From positions 191,685,962-191,749,961 of the forward strand of contig JBOZIK010000001.1 of assembly GCA_051453625.1 (NCBI GenBank): 64,000 nucleotides of DNA. Direction: 5' to 3'. The position numbers were made by a program, and so were the translations under genes. The DNA comes from Welwitschia mirabilis (lineage: Eukaryota; Gnetophyta; Gnetopsida; Welwitschiales). The notes beneath the pieces are model-generated. The model saw only the letters and a list, made by a program, of their open reading frames with translations, searched no databases and was not told where the DNA came from. This document shows, one piece after another, positions 1 through 11,000 of the stretch; within the stretch, counting starts at the first letter, position 1, and each line of letters starts with the position of its first letter.

Positions 1-399
1 TTGATCTAGTTTAAATAATCTTTATAATTAGCTTCTCTTGAATTTGGTTGGGGTTGTGTAGGTATATAAGTTCTTTAGTTTTTTTTCCTTCATCTAGTTA
101 TTGATGATGACTAGATTTTTATTCTTGATTTTTTCACTTCTTAAAATAATCATATCTCTTAGATTGCACAAATCTCTATATTGGTTTTTTTTCCCCTTAC
201 TTTCCCATTTTTTTGTTGGTTAGGATAAGAATTTTTCTTAACTTGGTGAGTATTATTAGGAATATATAATCAATTCTATTAATGTCTAACCATTTCATAA
301 AATCCACCATCTATGAACATTCTATAGGATGATGATTTTTATTATTATATTATTCATAGATTTTTACTTTTTCTTCTTGTTTTAATCTATTAATCTCAT

Positions 400-1315
400 A
401 TCTTAAAGCTTCTATTCTTTTATTAATTTCTTCCAACATGCTTTCATGCTAGTCTTTATTTCTTTCTCTAATAAAACTTCATTAATCTTTCTCTTTCCTT
501 TTTCTTCATTTTGCGTCCATCTCTGTCTCCTTCTATATAATTTGTTTATATTGGTTTTAATCTCTTAGGTGCTACCATTCCTAATGCTTTCCCCATGAAG
601 AATATCTAGCTTCTCTAAAGAATCACTTCATAGACCTCTTAACAAGGCTCTCATTTATTGTCTGAGGATTATCCCATGTTTTGAACATCTTGCTAGTAAA
701 ATCCAATATCTAATCCATGAATTCATTAAATTTCTTATGTTTAAGGGTTAAAATTTAATCTCTAAGATTTTTAATGACCCTTATAGATTGATATTTATTT
801 AAAAATACTAATATTATAGAGTTCTAGGTTATAAAGGTATAGTTTGAAAGTCTATAAAATCATAGCTGGGCATCTCTCTTTAAGAAAGAAGGAAAATGTC
901 TAAAAAAATCTAAGTTGGTTTCTAAGTAGTTAGTCTTGCAAAAAGAATAAAAAAGACATAAATGAAGAATAGGTTCTTTATTTTTTCTACCTTCCAAAGT
1001 GGGAATACTAGTAGTATTTATGTTTATTATCTTGTTAAGAGTTTCTAAGACTGCATGATCTAGAGGATTAGGTGTATGAGATGTATAATAGTCAATACAC
1101 AAAGGAGTAGAGTTGACTACTTCTTCTTCATTCGAATATAATCCTTCTCATTCTTGTGCTTTTTTTTTCTTGTTTGATTTTGTATCAATTGGTTTATCTT
1201 ATGTTGTAACTCTATTTAACCTCTCTTAAGTATTTTCATATCTTTCATGAAGTTGTAGGGATTAATCTCAATTATTATTGTATCACTAGTTACTTCATCT
1301 AATTATATTTTTCAA
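400..1315 (-). pseudogene. Retrotransposon gag remnant (Ty3/gypsy-like)
   Basis: On the minus strand one frame stays coherent from about 1312 down to about 400, with isolated stops. Its longest open stretch is 860-1102 (80 codons). That stretch ends in a TGA right after the residues KRDAQL, where gag proteins of the Retrotrans_gag family normally have a tryptophan, so TGG-to-TGA decay is the simple reading. The following codons continue in frame (FYRLSN, then FNEFMD), matching the usual order of this capsid domain: acidic N-terminal part, 'FPxxLxxxAxxWF', then a helix-rich part. Several later stops are TAG where glutamine is plausible. In live elements the product is the capsid protein that packages the element RNA. 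No protease or reverse transcriptase follows before the window edge. A candidate LTR lies upstream at 1521-2239. The family call rests on domain pattern only. Confidence 0.6.
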
Positions 1316-1520
1316 GATTCTAGACATATCATCCCTTGTCATTCCTCCATCATCTTTGATTATCTTTTCTCAAAAAGGCCTTTATTATTTTAGATAGGAG
1401 GCTAGAAGTGACTTCCTACTAGCACAAAAATGATAAGTCTATAATTTAACCAAAAATACCATAAAATAATTAACTAGTTTTAATAAAATACTTAAAAATA
1501 AAATCATCACATTAACAAAA

Positions 1521-2239
1521 TGTTGGAAAAACATATAACTAAATTATTAAGTCCACACACAGACTTTAATCATTAATAATTTTATATATAGTTTACTTTT
1601 ATTTTTGTGTTTGACTCAATTAAAGACTTTTTTATTTAATCATGGTACATACTTTGTTAAGAATGACTATTCTTAGCAAAAATGTGTTTTAATAGTTACT
1701 CTACTTTATAGGATATCTGGAAATAAAAGTAACTAGAATAAAGAAAAGAAAGTCAGATTATGTGCACCTAATACATAATAGTAACATTAACTCTAGCTAA
1801 TATTAATCTTAATAGTAAGAAAAAGACAACATGCAACTTTTCCAAATTACACATTTTAGTAACATAAGATTCTTTTCAAAATAACATAGCTTGTATTACT
1901 TATCAAGAAAATATAGTAATTAGCCACTTCGTATGTTTTCCCAAGAGGTATAGTAGCTTAGGAAGTCACTTTATTATTCTTTCAATATGATATCTTCACC
2001 TTAGATGTGGTTTGTAGCTCTTCTCCAAGACTCTAAAAAGATCCTTTTACCTCCTCTATAATGCATATCTATATGTATGACTGTAGTGAGTTTGTTATTC
2101 CTTCTTTTGTGTCACTTGTCTAGTTGATATAATCACTTCTCCTTTTTATAGCATGGCTCCACCTAACTAATCTACATAATAAAGCTAGATTATAATATTA
2201 TATAACATATTATAATAATGTCATAACATGTTACTAACA
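1521..2239 (-). mobile_element. Candidate LTR upstream of the gag remnant
   Basis: Read on the minus strand this 719-base stretch begins TGTTAG and ends CCAACA, the TG...CA ends typical of plant LTRs, and it carries a TATA box 89 bases in. It lies directly upstream of the minus-strand gag remnant, which fits a 5' LTR. I found no second copy in the window, and the sequence just past its inner end is a poor match to known primer-binding sites, so the borders are a proposal. Confidence 0.4.
2142..2150 (-). promoter_or_regulatory. TATA box of candidate LTR
   Basis: On the minus strand the sequence reads TATAAAAAG within GCTATAAAAAGGAG, a good plant TATA context. It sits inside the proposed LTR and points toward the gag remnant. 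Confidence 0.4.
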
Positions 2240-2299
2240 TTTTAACATATTCTTCATTAATTTGATAAGAACATAAAATAAATGTACATCTATTTTTGA

Positions 2300-3582
2300 G
2301 TCATCAAGTAGGAAGTTTTTCCTTCACATATTGGTTGAGTGATGTAAGGATATGTGTGATGGTTTAATTTAGTTATTGCATTCCTTATTCTAACTTTTAC
2401 AATTTGGAAGAGATTTGTTAGTTAAATTGTTGTTATGAGATAGTGATGTAATGTTGAACTTCCAAGAACTTATGAAGTGTAACCTCTAAAGAGTTGGAAG
2501 TTAAGGAAGGATTTGAACTCTTAGGTTGATTAGTTGAGGTTTGACTATAATTATCTTATTTCCATAAGAATAATTAGGTGATATATCCATCCAGAGTTGT
2601 AGGTATTGGAGTAGGGATTATTTACACTTTAGTTCTTTCATTATTGTCCTATACCATTAACTTATTCTTTTTTCTAGTCCTTGGAACATGGGAATGGATG
2701 GGATGAGGTTTTATGAGTATTCACAAGATAAATATTACAATGAAGATATGAAGTTACAACTTAGGATTGATATCAAGAGTCTTAATTGTTTTAAAATGCT
2801 TGTTTGACTTTTGGTTAACCTTATTATTATTAAGGCTTTTAAAGATACTAGGGATTTTGTTGGATTATTAGATTTCTTCTAATTTTTATAACTTTTAGAT
2901 ATAATATTTAGAAACTCATAATATTAATTAATTTCAACATTTTAAAAGCTTTTTTATATATATCATCTCTATAAGTTAACTATGATTGGATGAAAGTCCT
3001 CCATAAAAGATATTTGTAACTCTTCCTTATGCAAAACCATGTTTTAGGTATTTAAGAAGTAGATTTTTAAATCTCTCTAAGACATAGAAGGAGGTTTCAC
3101 TATTTTTGTATTAGAAGTTCATGATTTCTCTTCTTATAAAATTAGCCTTATGATTAGAGAATTTTTTTGGCTAAATGCTTAGTTGAGTTTAGCTTAAAAA
3201 TGGATGAAAATGGGGTTTAATTATAAATCTAATATTTTGCTTTTTCTTTGAGGAAAAAAGAGAATGAGATTAATTTAAATGCATTATATGTATTAGGATT
3301 TTAAAGGATTATAAAAAGAACACATGCAAATACCTTAAAATGCAAATAACAATCCATAGATTCTAAACCATGAAATTGTAGGAGATATTGAATAAGTGAT
3401 GGATTAAAGTATATTCTTTTAGCATTTAGGAGTTGAATAATGTAGGATGGTGTACCAAGACATTATATTTGAAGAGATCTTTTTAGATTTCTTTTAGGTT
3501 GTTTGAGATTAAAATTACTTCTAGAGTTATTTTGGCTTTCTTGAGGTACCTCTTATAGCTAGTTTCTAAGATTTCTCTCCAT
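2300..3582 (-). pseudogene. Ty3/gypsy gag, family A copy 3
   Basis: The frame starts at an ATG (3580-3582, MERNLRN) and follows the same gag as the plus-strand copies at 20346 and 23661. Visible blocks in order are a glutamine-rich N-terminus, NAKRIYFNPSLIQYL (matching the 'IKPxMIQLL' block of plant Ty3 gag), FHGLESMDCYLHFK, FFLKEKAKY and a basic helix region. Many stops are TAA or TAG at glutamine positions. Nucleotide similarity to copies 1 and 2 continues to about 2300, near the 3' part of gag, and then stops abruptly. Protease and everything downstream are therefore missing. In a live element this capsid precursor would form the particle. The neighbouring primer site (4423-4440) and LTR (4453-6314) are in the same orientation. 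Confidence 0.75.
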
Positions 3583-4422
3583 TTTGAAATTGAGAAGGAT
3601 TAGATGTAATCTATAGTTAGTTCTTTATTTCCAATTCATAAACTGTAATAAAAATAATCAACATAGGTTATTTTTCTAATTGTATATGATATGTAAAAAG
3701 GTTTAAGATGATATAAACATAAGTTTCATATAAGTTAAAGATAGTATGATGTAAGAAACCAATAATTCTAGTAAGACAAGATAGTAGCATTGGTAAGATG
3801 GCATAAATATGTTAAAAAAATGATAGTGTGGATCTCAAAAAAACTAATAGTCTAAGATAATAAGTGATAATAGGTTAGGTAATTAATATAAAAAAGGATA
3901 AATGTAAATTTTGAAAAGGGCTAATGCAAACTAAAAATAACAATGCAATGCAATGTAAAAAATGATAATTATAGAAATAAATAATGTAAGTACTAAAGTA
4001 CTTTCCTAAGATTTTTACTAATGAAGTTCTTATTTAGAAATTATTTTCAAATACCTGTTGAAAGAGACACCTAGGATATAAAAGGAAAGAAATAAAAGAA
4101 AAGAGAGGGTACAAGGAGAAGATGAATAGAAGAATTTTTTTACTTATTTTTTCTTGATTTCTTTTTTGCAAACCTATAAAAGATCATTCCCTTTCTTGAA
4201 AATTTCATATACTATATAATATTTGCAAGGAAAGAAAGAAAACAAATAAAACCAAAAAAAAAGAAGGAAAAAAGGAAAAATAAAATAGGTCACTAGATTA
4301 TATTCCATCGATCAAGTGATAATCATGATCAATACCAATCCATTGGTAAGAAAAACTAAAAACTAAAAAGGGTACAAAAAATTAAATTCTATATGTGCCC
4401 TACTATAGACAATATGCTACTA

Positions 4423-4440
4423 TTCCTAGTAATGGTGTTA
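4423..4440 (-). other. Primer-binding site, tRNA-Asp type, family A copy 3
   Basis: Minus strand reads TAACACCATTACTAGGAA. Aligned to the Athila/Tat-type site TGGCGCCGTTGCCGGGGA it differs at eight positions, all C-to-T or G-to-A. Position between LTR end and gag, and alignment with the sites at 19423 and 32157, support the call. Confidence 0.65.
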
Positions 4441-4954
4441 AAAAGCTCTTCATGAAAAAGTCTAGCTACACTTATATTTATCATTAACGAATGATAAATA
4501 GCAAGATTACCTTAGGAATATAAATCTGACATGACCAAACCCAAATTTTACCAATAATACTAGAACTTCCATTAATAGTATAGTCCCACTGTCATTCTTT
4601 CACAAATATAAATAATAAAGTTATTAGTAAAATAAGCATAATGATAATGAGTAATAGAGTGTGAATAAATTTGAGAGATCTAGGAATGAGACATAACATT
4701 TAAACTAGAATAATAACTACATGAAAAAACATACGTGCTAAATTCAAATTGTGTAGTTTTTATTTCCAACTCAAGCAAAATGGCATAATATCATCCATCA
4801 TATATATAAATGTTCATGTAGTTTTAGCTTAAGCACAATGGCATAATCTTATCCATCATCGACATGAGGGTAATATATCCAAAAGACTTAGCCTTCACAG
4901 TAAGAATAAAATAAGCATAGAAAGTAGGGGCCTTCCAAGATCCATCAAGTAAAT

Positions 4955-5749
4955 NNNNNNNNNNNNNNNNNNNNNNNNNNNNNNNNNNNNNNNNNNNNNN
5001 NNNNNNNNNNNNNNNNNNNNNNNNNNNNNNNNNNNNNNNNNNNNNNNNNNNNNNNNNNNNNNNNNNNNNNNNNNNNNNNNNNNNNNNNNNNNNNNNNNNN
5101 NNNNNNNNNNNNNNNNNNNNNNNNNNNNNNNNNNNNNNNNNNNNNNNNNNNNNNNNNNNNNNNNNNNNNNNNNNNNNNNNNNNNNNNNNNNNNNNNNNNN
5201 NNNNNNNNNNNNNNNNNNNNNNNNNNNNNNNNNNNNNNNNNNNNNNNNNNNNNNNNNNNNNNNNNNNNNNNNNNNNNNNNNNNNNNNNNNNNNNNNNNNN
5301 NNNNNNNNNNNNNNNNNNNNNNNNNNNNNNNNNNNNNNNNNNNNNNNNNNNNNNNNNNNNNNNNNNNNNNNNNNNNNNNNNNNNNNNNNNNNNNNNNNNN
5401 NNNNNNNNNNNNNNNNNNNNNNNNNNNNNNNNNNNNNNNNNNNNNNNNNNNNNNNNNNNNNNNNNNNNNNNNNNNNNNNNNNNNNNNNNNNNNNNNNNNN
5501 NNNNNNNNNNNNNNNNNNNNNNNNNNNNNNNNNNNNNNNNNNNNNNNNNNNNNNNNNNNNNNNNNNNNNNNNNNNNNNNNNNNNNNNNNNNNNNNNNNNN
5601 NNNNNNNNNNNNNNNNNNNNNNNNNNNNNNNNNNNNNNNNNNNNNNNNNNNNNNNNNNNNNNNNNNNNNNNNNNNNNNNNNNNNNNNNNNNNNNNNNNNN
5701 NNNNNNNNNNNNNNNNNNNNNNNNNNNNNNNNNNNNNNNNNNNNNNNNN
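4955..5749. other. Assembly gap (795 N)
   Basis: Run of N inside the family A LTR. Any open frame drawn across it is meaningless. Confidence 0.99.
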
Positions 5750-5843
5750 ATTCATATCTATAGGAGGATTAGAAAGAACTCATGACTAAAACTCCAATTT
5801 TTTTGACAATGATATGATGATATGATAGTGAAATTAGGTTAGG

Positions 5844-5851
5844 TATTTATA
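5844..5851 (-). promoter_or_regulatory. TATA box of family A LTR copy 3
   Basis: Minus strand TATAAATA in CCTATAAATACC, aligned with the TATA boxes at 18538 and 31388. It is retained although the surrounding sequence has decayed. Confidence 0.65.
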
Positions 5852-6869
5852 GGCTAGAATTAGGATTTACAATTGAAGTTATAAAAGACCTAATGGGATA
5901 ATTCTAAAGAATTCCCAAAGTGTATGGGATTATCCCTAGTTATGATGCCATATTAAGGGTTTCTTCTTAGAAAATATTTTTCATTCATCTTTTGTTTATG
6001 TTAATGATTGTAATGGGTTACCTACATCAAGAGAACATAACAACATAAGTATGGTACTATTTTGATTATAGTATCACCACTCCTATAACTAGCATTGCTA
6101 CCAATTATGCATAGCACACCTTCATCTTCTACCATAATGCTCTTAATGATACATGTATCTTGCTAAATGATAATGTTAAGGTAGATTGTTAATAAAACTA
6201 GATTTCCATAATTTCAAGTATAATAAATATATAAAACCATTATGATAATCAATTACACATACTAACAAGGACTTAATTCCTTGATGTAAATGTCAATTTT
6301 TACCTGTTATCAACTACATCAAGGAGAACTCAAGAAACTACCATTGTGATACCATCTAAAAATTATTTGTTCTTTTATTATATATTTGTTACTTTATTGT
6401 AGGATTATCTAATTATTAAATCTCTTATTTCCTAGTTTAAAAGATTTTTTCTTCCCTCTTTTCTAGGGCCCCTTTCTTAGGGATTTCAAGGTATAAGGCA
6501 ACCCTTGTATATGTGTGCTATTTGTGATTTATTAAGTTTTGAGAGCACTATTAGATATGGATTTGCTATAATTTCTAAGGGGAATATAGTCCTATCATAT
6601 GAGGAGCATCTCATATGTTTGTAAGATTAGTGGTACTTCATAACCACCATTTTACAAGTTAAGAATATTTAAAAGCATGAAAGAAAGCTACCTTCTATGT
6701 GTGAATGTACTGAGGTTGGGGAACCATGTAAATAAGTAAGGTTTTCATTGTGAAACCTTTTTTAGTTGTTAAAATTATATTTATTTAAACTCATCTATCC
6801 CTCTCCTCTTAGTTCAAGGATCCTCATTTTTACTTTTTAAAAATTGGTTTGTTATTAAAACATAATAAA

Positions 6870-7300
6870 GATATGTAACATGATTTATTTATGATGCTAA
6901 GTAAACATTTAATACATTAGTTAAAAATATCATTGAGTAAGATAATATATAAATTTGGTTTTTTATGTTTAACAAATAATACTTTATTAAAATTTTCATC
7001 CTTAATAATAAAACCAATTTTGAAAATGATAACATCATAGTTTAAATAAAAAATATGGCTAACACTCAATATGTGATGTTGTTATCCATCAATATAAAAT
7101 ACATTTTTTACCTTAGCTAGATTGCTAACTATAGTGGTATGATTCTTGTAATGAAAGGTTTAATTTTGTCATCAAATGAAGTAATATCATGATCTTAATT
7201 AGCTAGAGGAGTAAATATTGATTTTCCTCTCATCATATGTTAAGAGAAACCAGTGCTTACACACTAAATATGATTCTTCACTACTCACAAGATATATAAG
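6870..7300 (-). pseudogene. Ty1/copia protease and pre-integrase remnant
   Basis: On the minus strand, near 7260-7200, the translation gives STGFS-HMMRGKSIF followed by DHDITSFDDKI. This fits the copia protease pattern 'DSGCSxHMTGxxSxF ... GxxxFGDNxK', with the catalytic Asp no longer readable. A frame change then gives NVFYIDG, HHILSVSHIFYLNYDVIIF and IIKDENFN. These are the usual 'vxyVdgLkhNLLSISQLCdkgfxVxF' block and the segment leading to integrase. The reading fades near 6870. Integrase core, reverse transcriptase and RNase H are absent. It continues the gag remnant at 7560-9700 in the same orientation, so both belong to one element. Confidence 0.6.
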
Positions 7301-7559
7301 TGAGAAAGGCATTGCTATAGTGATTTAAAATTCATTTCATCCTTTATTTATCCTACATAGATTTTCTAACCTATTTATTTAGCTTTTTGGTGATGTAGGT
7401 GTATTTTTGTTTTTTAAGAATTAAAGGAAAAAAGTATGACTAGTGCCAACTTGTATGGATATTGAACCAAATGATGTTATTTATATAACCAAAATTTTTA
7501 AACTTTGGTTTATACTTCCATTTTCAAAAGAAACATTCCTTTTTTTTAAGTGATTTACT

Positions 7560-9700
7560 TTTTGATGCTTTGTTTTTTTTCTAATGCACTTTTATCATTT
7601 GGTGTTTTACATTTACCAAGCATAATGTTTGAGCTTCCTTTTACTTTGATAAATCTTTCACTTATGTACCTAGCATTTTATAATTATTGTTTTGAATTTT
7701 TAAACTAGTCTATTAATCTCAATTTTTAGAGCTATATTCTTTCTTTTCAACTTTAAATAAGATTGATTTTCTTATTCATAAGCTAACCTATAATTGTTGA
7801 TCAAGTTTATCATTTTGGTAAATAATTTTTATAAATTAATAAAACCTTTAGAAATGAAATCATATGTTTATTATGAAGTTAATTCACCTTCCTCTACATG
7901 GTAAACTTCTTTATATTCATAGATTTTAAAGTCTTTGTTATTACTAGTGGATGCATCATAAACAATAGCCATAAAGGAGGGTAAGTACCCTCATCATTTT
8001 CATCTGAGACCTTCTCCTAAGGGGCATTTTTATTTTCATTCCAACTAGAAAAGTAGTTTTCTTCTTTTTAAACTTTTAGAATTTTTCTTATAGTCTATCA
8101 ACACTTAGGCATTCTGAGGTAAGATGTCCTTAATCCTAAAATATCTAACACCTTATGTTTACAATGTTATTTTCATAAGTAGATTGTTTATCTTTACCAT
8201 TACTTTCAACCTAAGGCTTGAATGATCCAGGATGATTTTTTCTTTTTCTATTTCTTCTTATAAGTAGAGGTTTAACTCACTTAGAAATAAGAGTAGCTAT
8301 TTATTAATGTCATATGGATAATCATCATCCTTTATAACATCAGTATCCTTACCTTTTTGATGTTGTTTTTCATTGTTGCTAGCTTTGAAAGATGTGGGTT
8401 TTTCTTAATCACTTCATCTTTAATTAATTTCATCTCATAAGTAGTTAAATACATTTATAATTCTTTAAACTTTATGATGNNNNNNNNNNNNNNNNNNNNN
8501 NNNNNNNNNNNNNNNNNNNNNNNNNNNNNNNNNNNNNNNNNNNNNNNNNNNNNNNNNNNNNNNNNNNNNNNNNNNNNNNNNNNNNNNNNNNNNNNNNNNN
8601 NNNNNNNNNNNNNNNNNNNNNNNNNNNNNNNNNNNNNNNNNNNNNNNNNNNNNNNNNNNNNNNNNNNNNNNNNNNNNNNNNNNNNNNNNNNNNNNNNNNN
8701 NNNNNNNNNNNNNNNNNNNNNNNNNNNNNNNNNNNNNNNNNNNNNNNNNNNNNNNNNNNNNNNNNNNNNNNNNNNNNNNNNNNNNNNNNNNNNNNNNNNN
8801 NNNNNNNNNNNNNNNNNNNNNNNNNNNNNNNNNNNNNNNNNNNNNNNNNNNNNNNNNNNNNNNNNNNNNNNNNNNNNNNNNNNNNNNNNNNNNNNNNNNN
8901 NNNNNNNNNNNNNNNNNNNNNNNNNNNNNNNNNNNNNNNNNNNNNNNNNNNNNNNNNNNNNNNNNNNNNNNNNNNNNNNNNNNNNNNNNNNNNNNNNNNN
9001 NNNNNNNNNNNNNNNNNNNNNNNNNNNNNNNNNNNNNNNNNNNNNNNNNNNNNNNNNNNNNNNNNNNNNNNNNNNNNNNNNNNNNNNNNNNNNNNNNNNN
9101 NNNNNNNNNNNNNNNNNNNNNNNNNNNNNNNNNNNNNNNNNTTCCATGATAGTGGTTTTAAGCCTATACATTAATTTAAGTGATCTAATCACTTTTTAAA
9201 CTATCTCCTCTTCAAATAGTTCTTTATCAAATTTATGGAGGGCATTTACACTGTTGCTAACTCTTGTATAGTACTTGTAAATCCTTTCTCCATTATTTAT
9301 TATAAGGTTTTAAAATTAATTTATCTAAAATAGTAATATATATTGCTTAACTATATAAGTACCTTCATAAATGCCTTTAAGAATGACCCATACTTCTTTT
9401 GCAATGCTACAACTAGAACTTGTATTAGACTCCTTTCATTAAAGGCATAATATAAAGCATTTTTAGTTTTAGAATCAAACATGTTAACATTATTTTCACC
9501 ATTAGACCAATATTTTTATATCTTTAAGCTTGGTTATGGTTACTCGAAATAATTTGTGATGATCTATATGATAGTCATATAACCATATTTGCTTACCTAT
9601 TACACTACAAACTCAATAAACTATAAGTAAACCCACATCCTAATCTTTTAATAAGCATACTTTATCTCATGTAAGAGTGGAAATATAGTGATTTAGGATA
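7560..9700 (-). pseudogene. Ty1/copia gag remnant (interrupted by a gap)
   Basis: Minus strand. Visible blocks from N to C: KYAY-KIRMWVYL (usual 'YxxWkxRMxxyL'), MFDSKTKNALYYAFNE near 9480-9430 (usual 'lxakAknxLxxaLxxxEf'), then IRSLKLMYRLKTTIME at the edge of the gap (usual 'ILRSLPxxwxxkvtaIxe'). Past the gap lies a degenerate zinc knuckle at 8109-8150 with C, G, H and C retained but the second Cys changed to Phe. A lysine-rich linker runs to about 7560. Stops are mostly TAG and TAA. In an active element this is the UBN2-type capsid protein. Ns at 8480-9141 hide the middle. Confidence 0.7.
8480..9141. other. Assembly gap (662 N)
   Basis: Run of N inside the copia gag remnant. Confidence 0.99.
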
Positions 9701-9748
9701 TCTCAATCATAGTTCACTTAAAGATTCTATACCTTTTTATGAGTATTA

Positions 9749-11000
9749 CTTTGATATACCTAATGATCATAGAATTTATTTTGTGTAAAATGTTTACTTG
9801 TAAAATCAATGACTTGGTAAAAAGATAAATGCATGTAAATAAAAATGAACCTCTTATCAAATTCACATGGTTCTTTAACTAGGATATCCCATACTTAAAG
9901 GGAAGAATTATGCACACCTTTGGATCCTACTACTTAGAAATATTTTATGATTTATGGCTTATCATTAACCTTACACAGTTTGAAGTATAATGAAGTTGTT
10001 CCCCATAAGGCATCCAAATCAATCTATTAATAACTTGGAATCTATGTAGGACCTATAAAATACAAGCTTCTTAAGATTAAAGTAAAGTGAAAAAGAGGAG
10101 TATGGATTTACAGAGATTCTAAAATTTAATTTCCACCTTTATGTGTAAGGATACAATGGAAGTGAGATAATAAGAAAAATAGTATAAGTAATAAATCTTA
10201 CTTGCTCAACATTAAAGCCAATAAAAAGTAGCAAAGTTAATATAATGAATCTTTCTTATTTTTCCTTCTTTAATATGTCATAGAGGTTTTTTTATAAGTA
10301 TGAATCATTTCTTAGATGAGTTCTTTTGTGTTTTAATTTTTATTTACCTTTCTATAAGTCTCTAAAATAGATACCTAAAGAGCCAGCATGTATGAATGTT
10401 TAAATCCATAACTCATAATGGCTATATTTATTTTTATAGGTTAGATTAAAGTAGACATGTTTATTACTTATAAACATCTTTATCTCTATAGATATCTACA
10501 TAATATGTAGACATATTTAACCTAGAATTAAACATGCTTCATGACTGATCAAAATTAAATTATAGATGTTTGTCAAGTAATCTTATTATAGATGTCTTCA
10601 ATTTTTATAGACATCTTCTTTTAATAACCTTATGCTCTACCTAGATGTATTTACATGGGAAGACATCTAAGATCTAGATGAAGTATTCTTTAAAAATTAG
10701 ACATCTGCAACTCTAATAGACATGTTTTATCATGCTTCATTGATTTAACTAAGACATGTTTTCTCCCATAGCTATTTAATGATATGGTATATCCCTGAAA
10801 AAACATAAAGAACTTTATTCAAAAATATTTAAAAGACATGAAGCTCATTAAGACATTATATTTAAACTATTTTTAAAAAACTCATCAGTTGTCTTATAGA
10901 CATCTTTACTCTAATAGATATCTTCATATGTAGTAGATGGTTTTTATCTTATAAATCTTTTCTTCACTTGATGAAATGTTGAATTTCATAGTCCTTATTT
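9749..11000 (-). mobile_element. Probable 5' LTR and primer region of the first copia element
   Basis: The sequence just upstream of gag on the minus strand (around 9762-9735) aligns by position with the primer-site segment of the second copia element (42879-42890): both read GGTAT..., then an A-rich run, then a CTCA-containing block. The rest, up to roughly 11000, is non-coding and holds the first cluster of AGATGTCT/AGACATCT palindromes (about 10440-10930), which also mark the other copia-type LTRs here. Both ends are estimates. Confidence 0.4.

Larger units (their letters stand above)
4453..6314 (-). mobile_element. LTR of family A, copy 3 (contains a 795-N gap)
   Basis: The stretch aligns in reverse with the plus-strand LTRs at 18074-19410 and 30915-32144. 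Shared landmarks are a TATA box, the 'GAAGCCATGCTAAGCATAATTGG'-like block (here near 6090) and the 'TTGATGGATCTTGGAAGACC'-like block next to the gap. Similarity fades near 6314, which I take as the LTR start. Ns at 4955-5749 replace part of the R/U5 side; the flanking paralogous sequence suggests a few hundred bases or fewer are missing, so part of the gap may be overestimated. Confidence 0.7.

Noticed and set aside
1505-1520. Primer-binding site next to the candidate LTR at 1521
   Set aside because: The sequence (minus TTTTGTTAATGTGATG) matches neither the tRNA-Met nor the tRNA-Asp type well.
4895-5755. Long open frame across the first gap
   Set aside because: It consists almost entirely of N. 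Only the last residues (DLGRPLL) come from real sequence, and those belong to the family A LTR.
8455-9199. Open frames on both strands across the 662-N gap
   Set aside because: Artefacts of N. Only the minus-strand edge (IRSLKLMYRL) reflects copia gag, and it is annotated as such.
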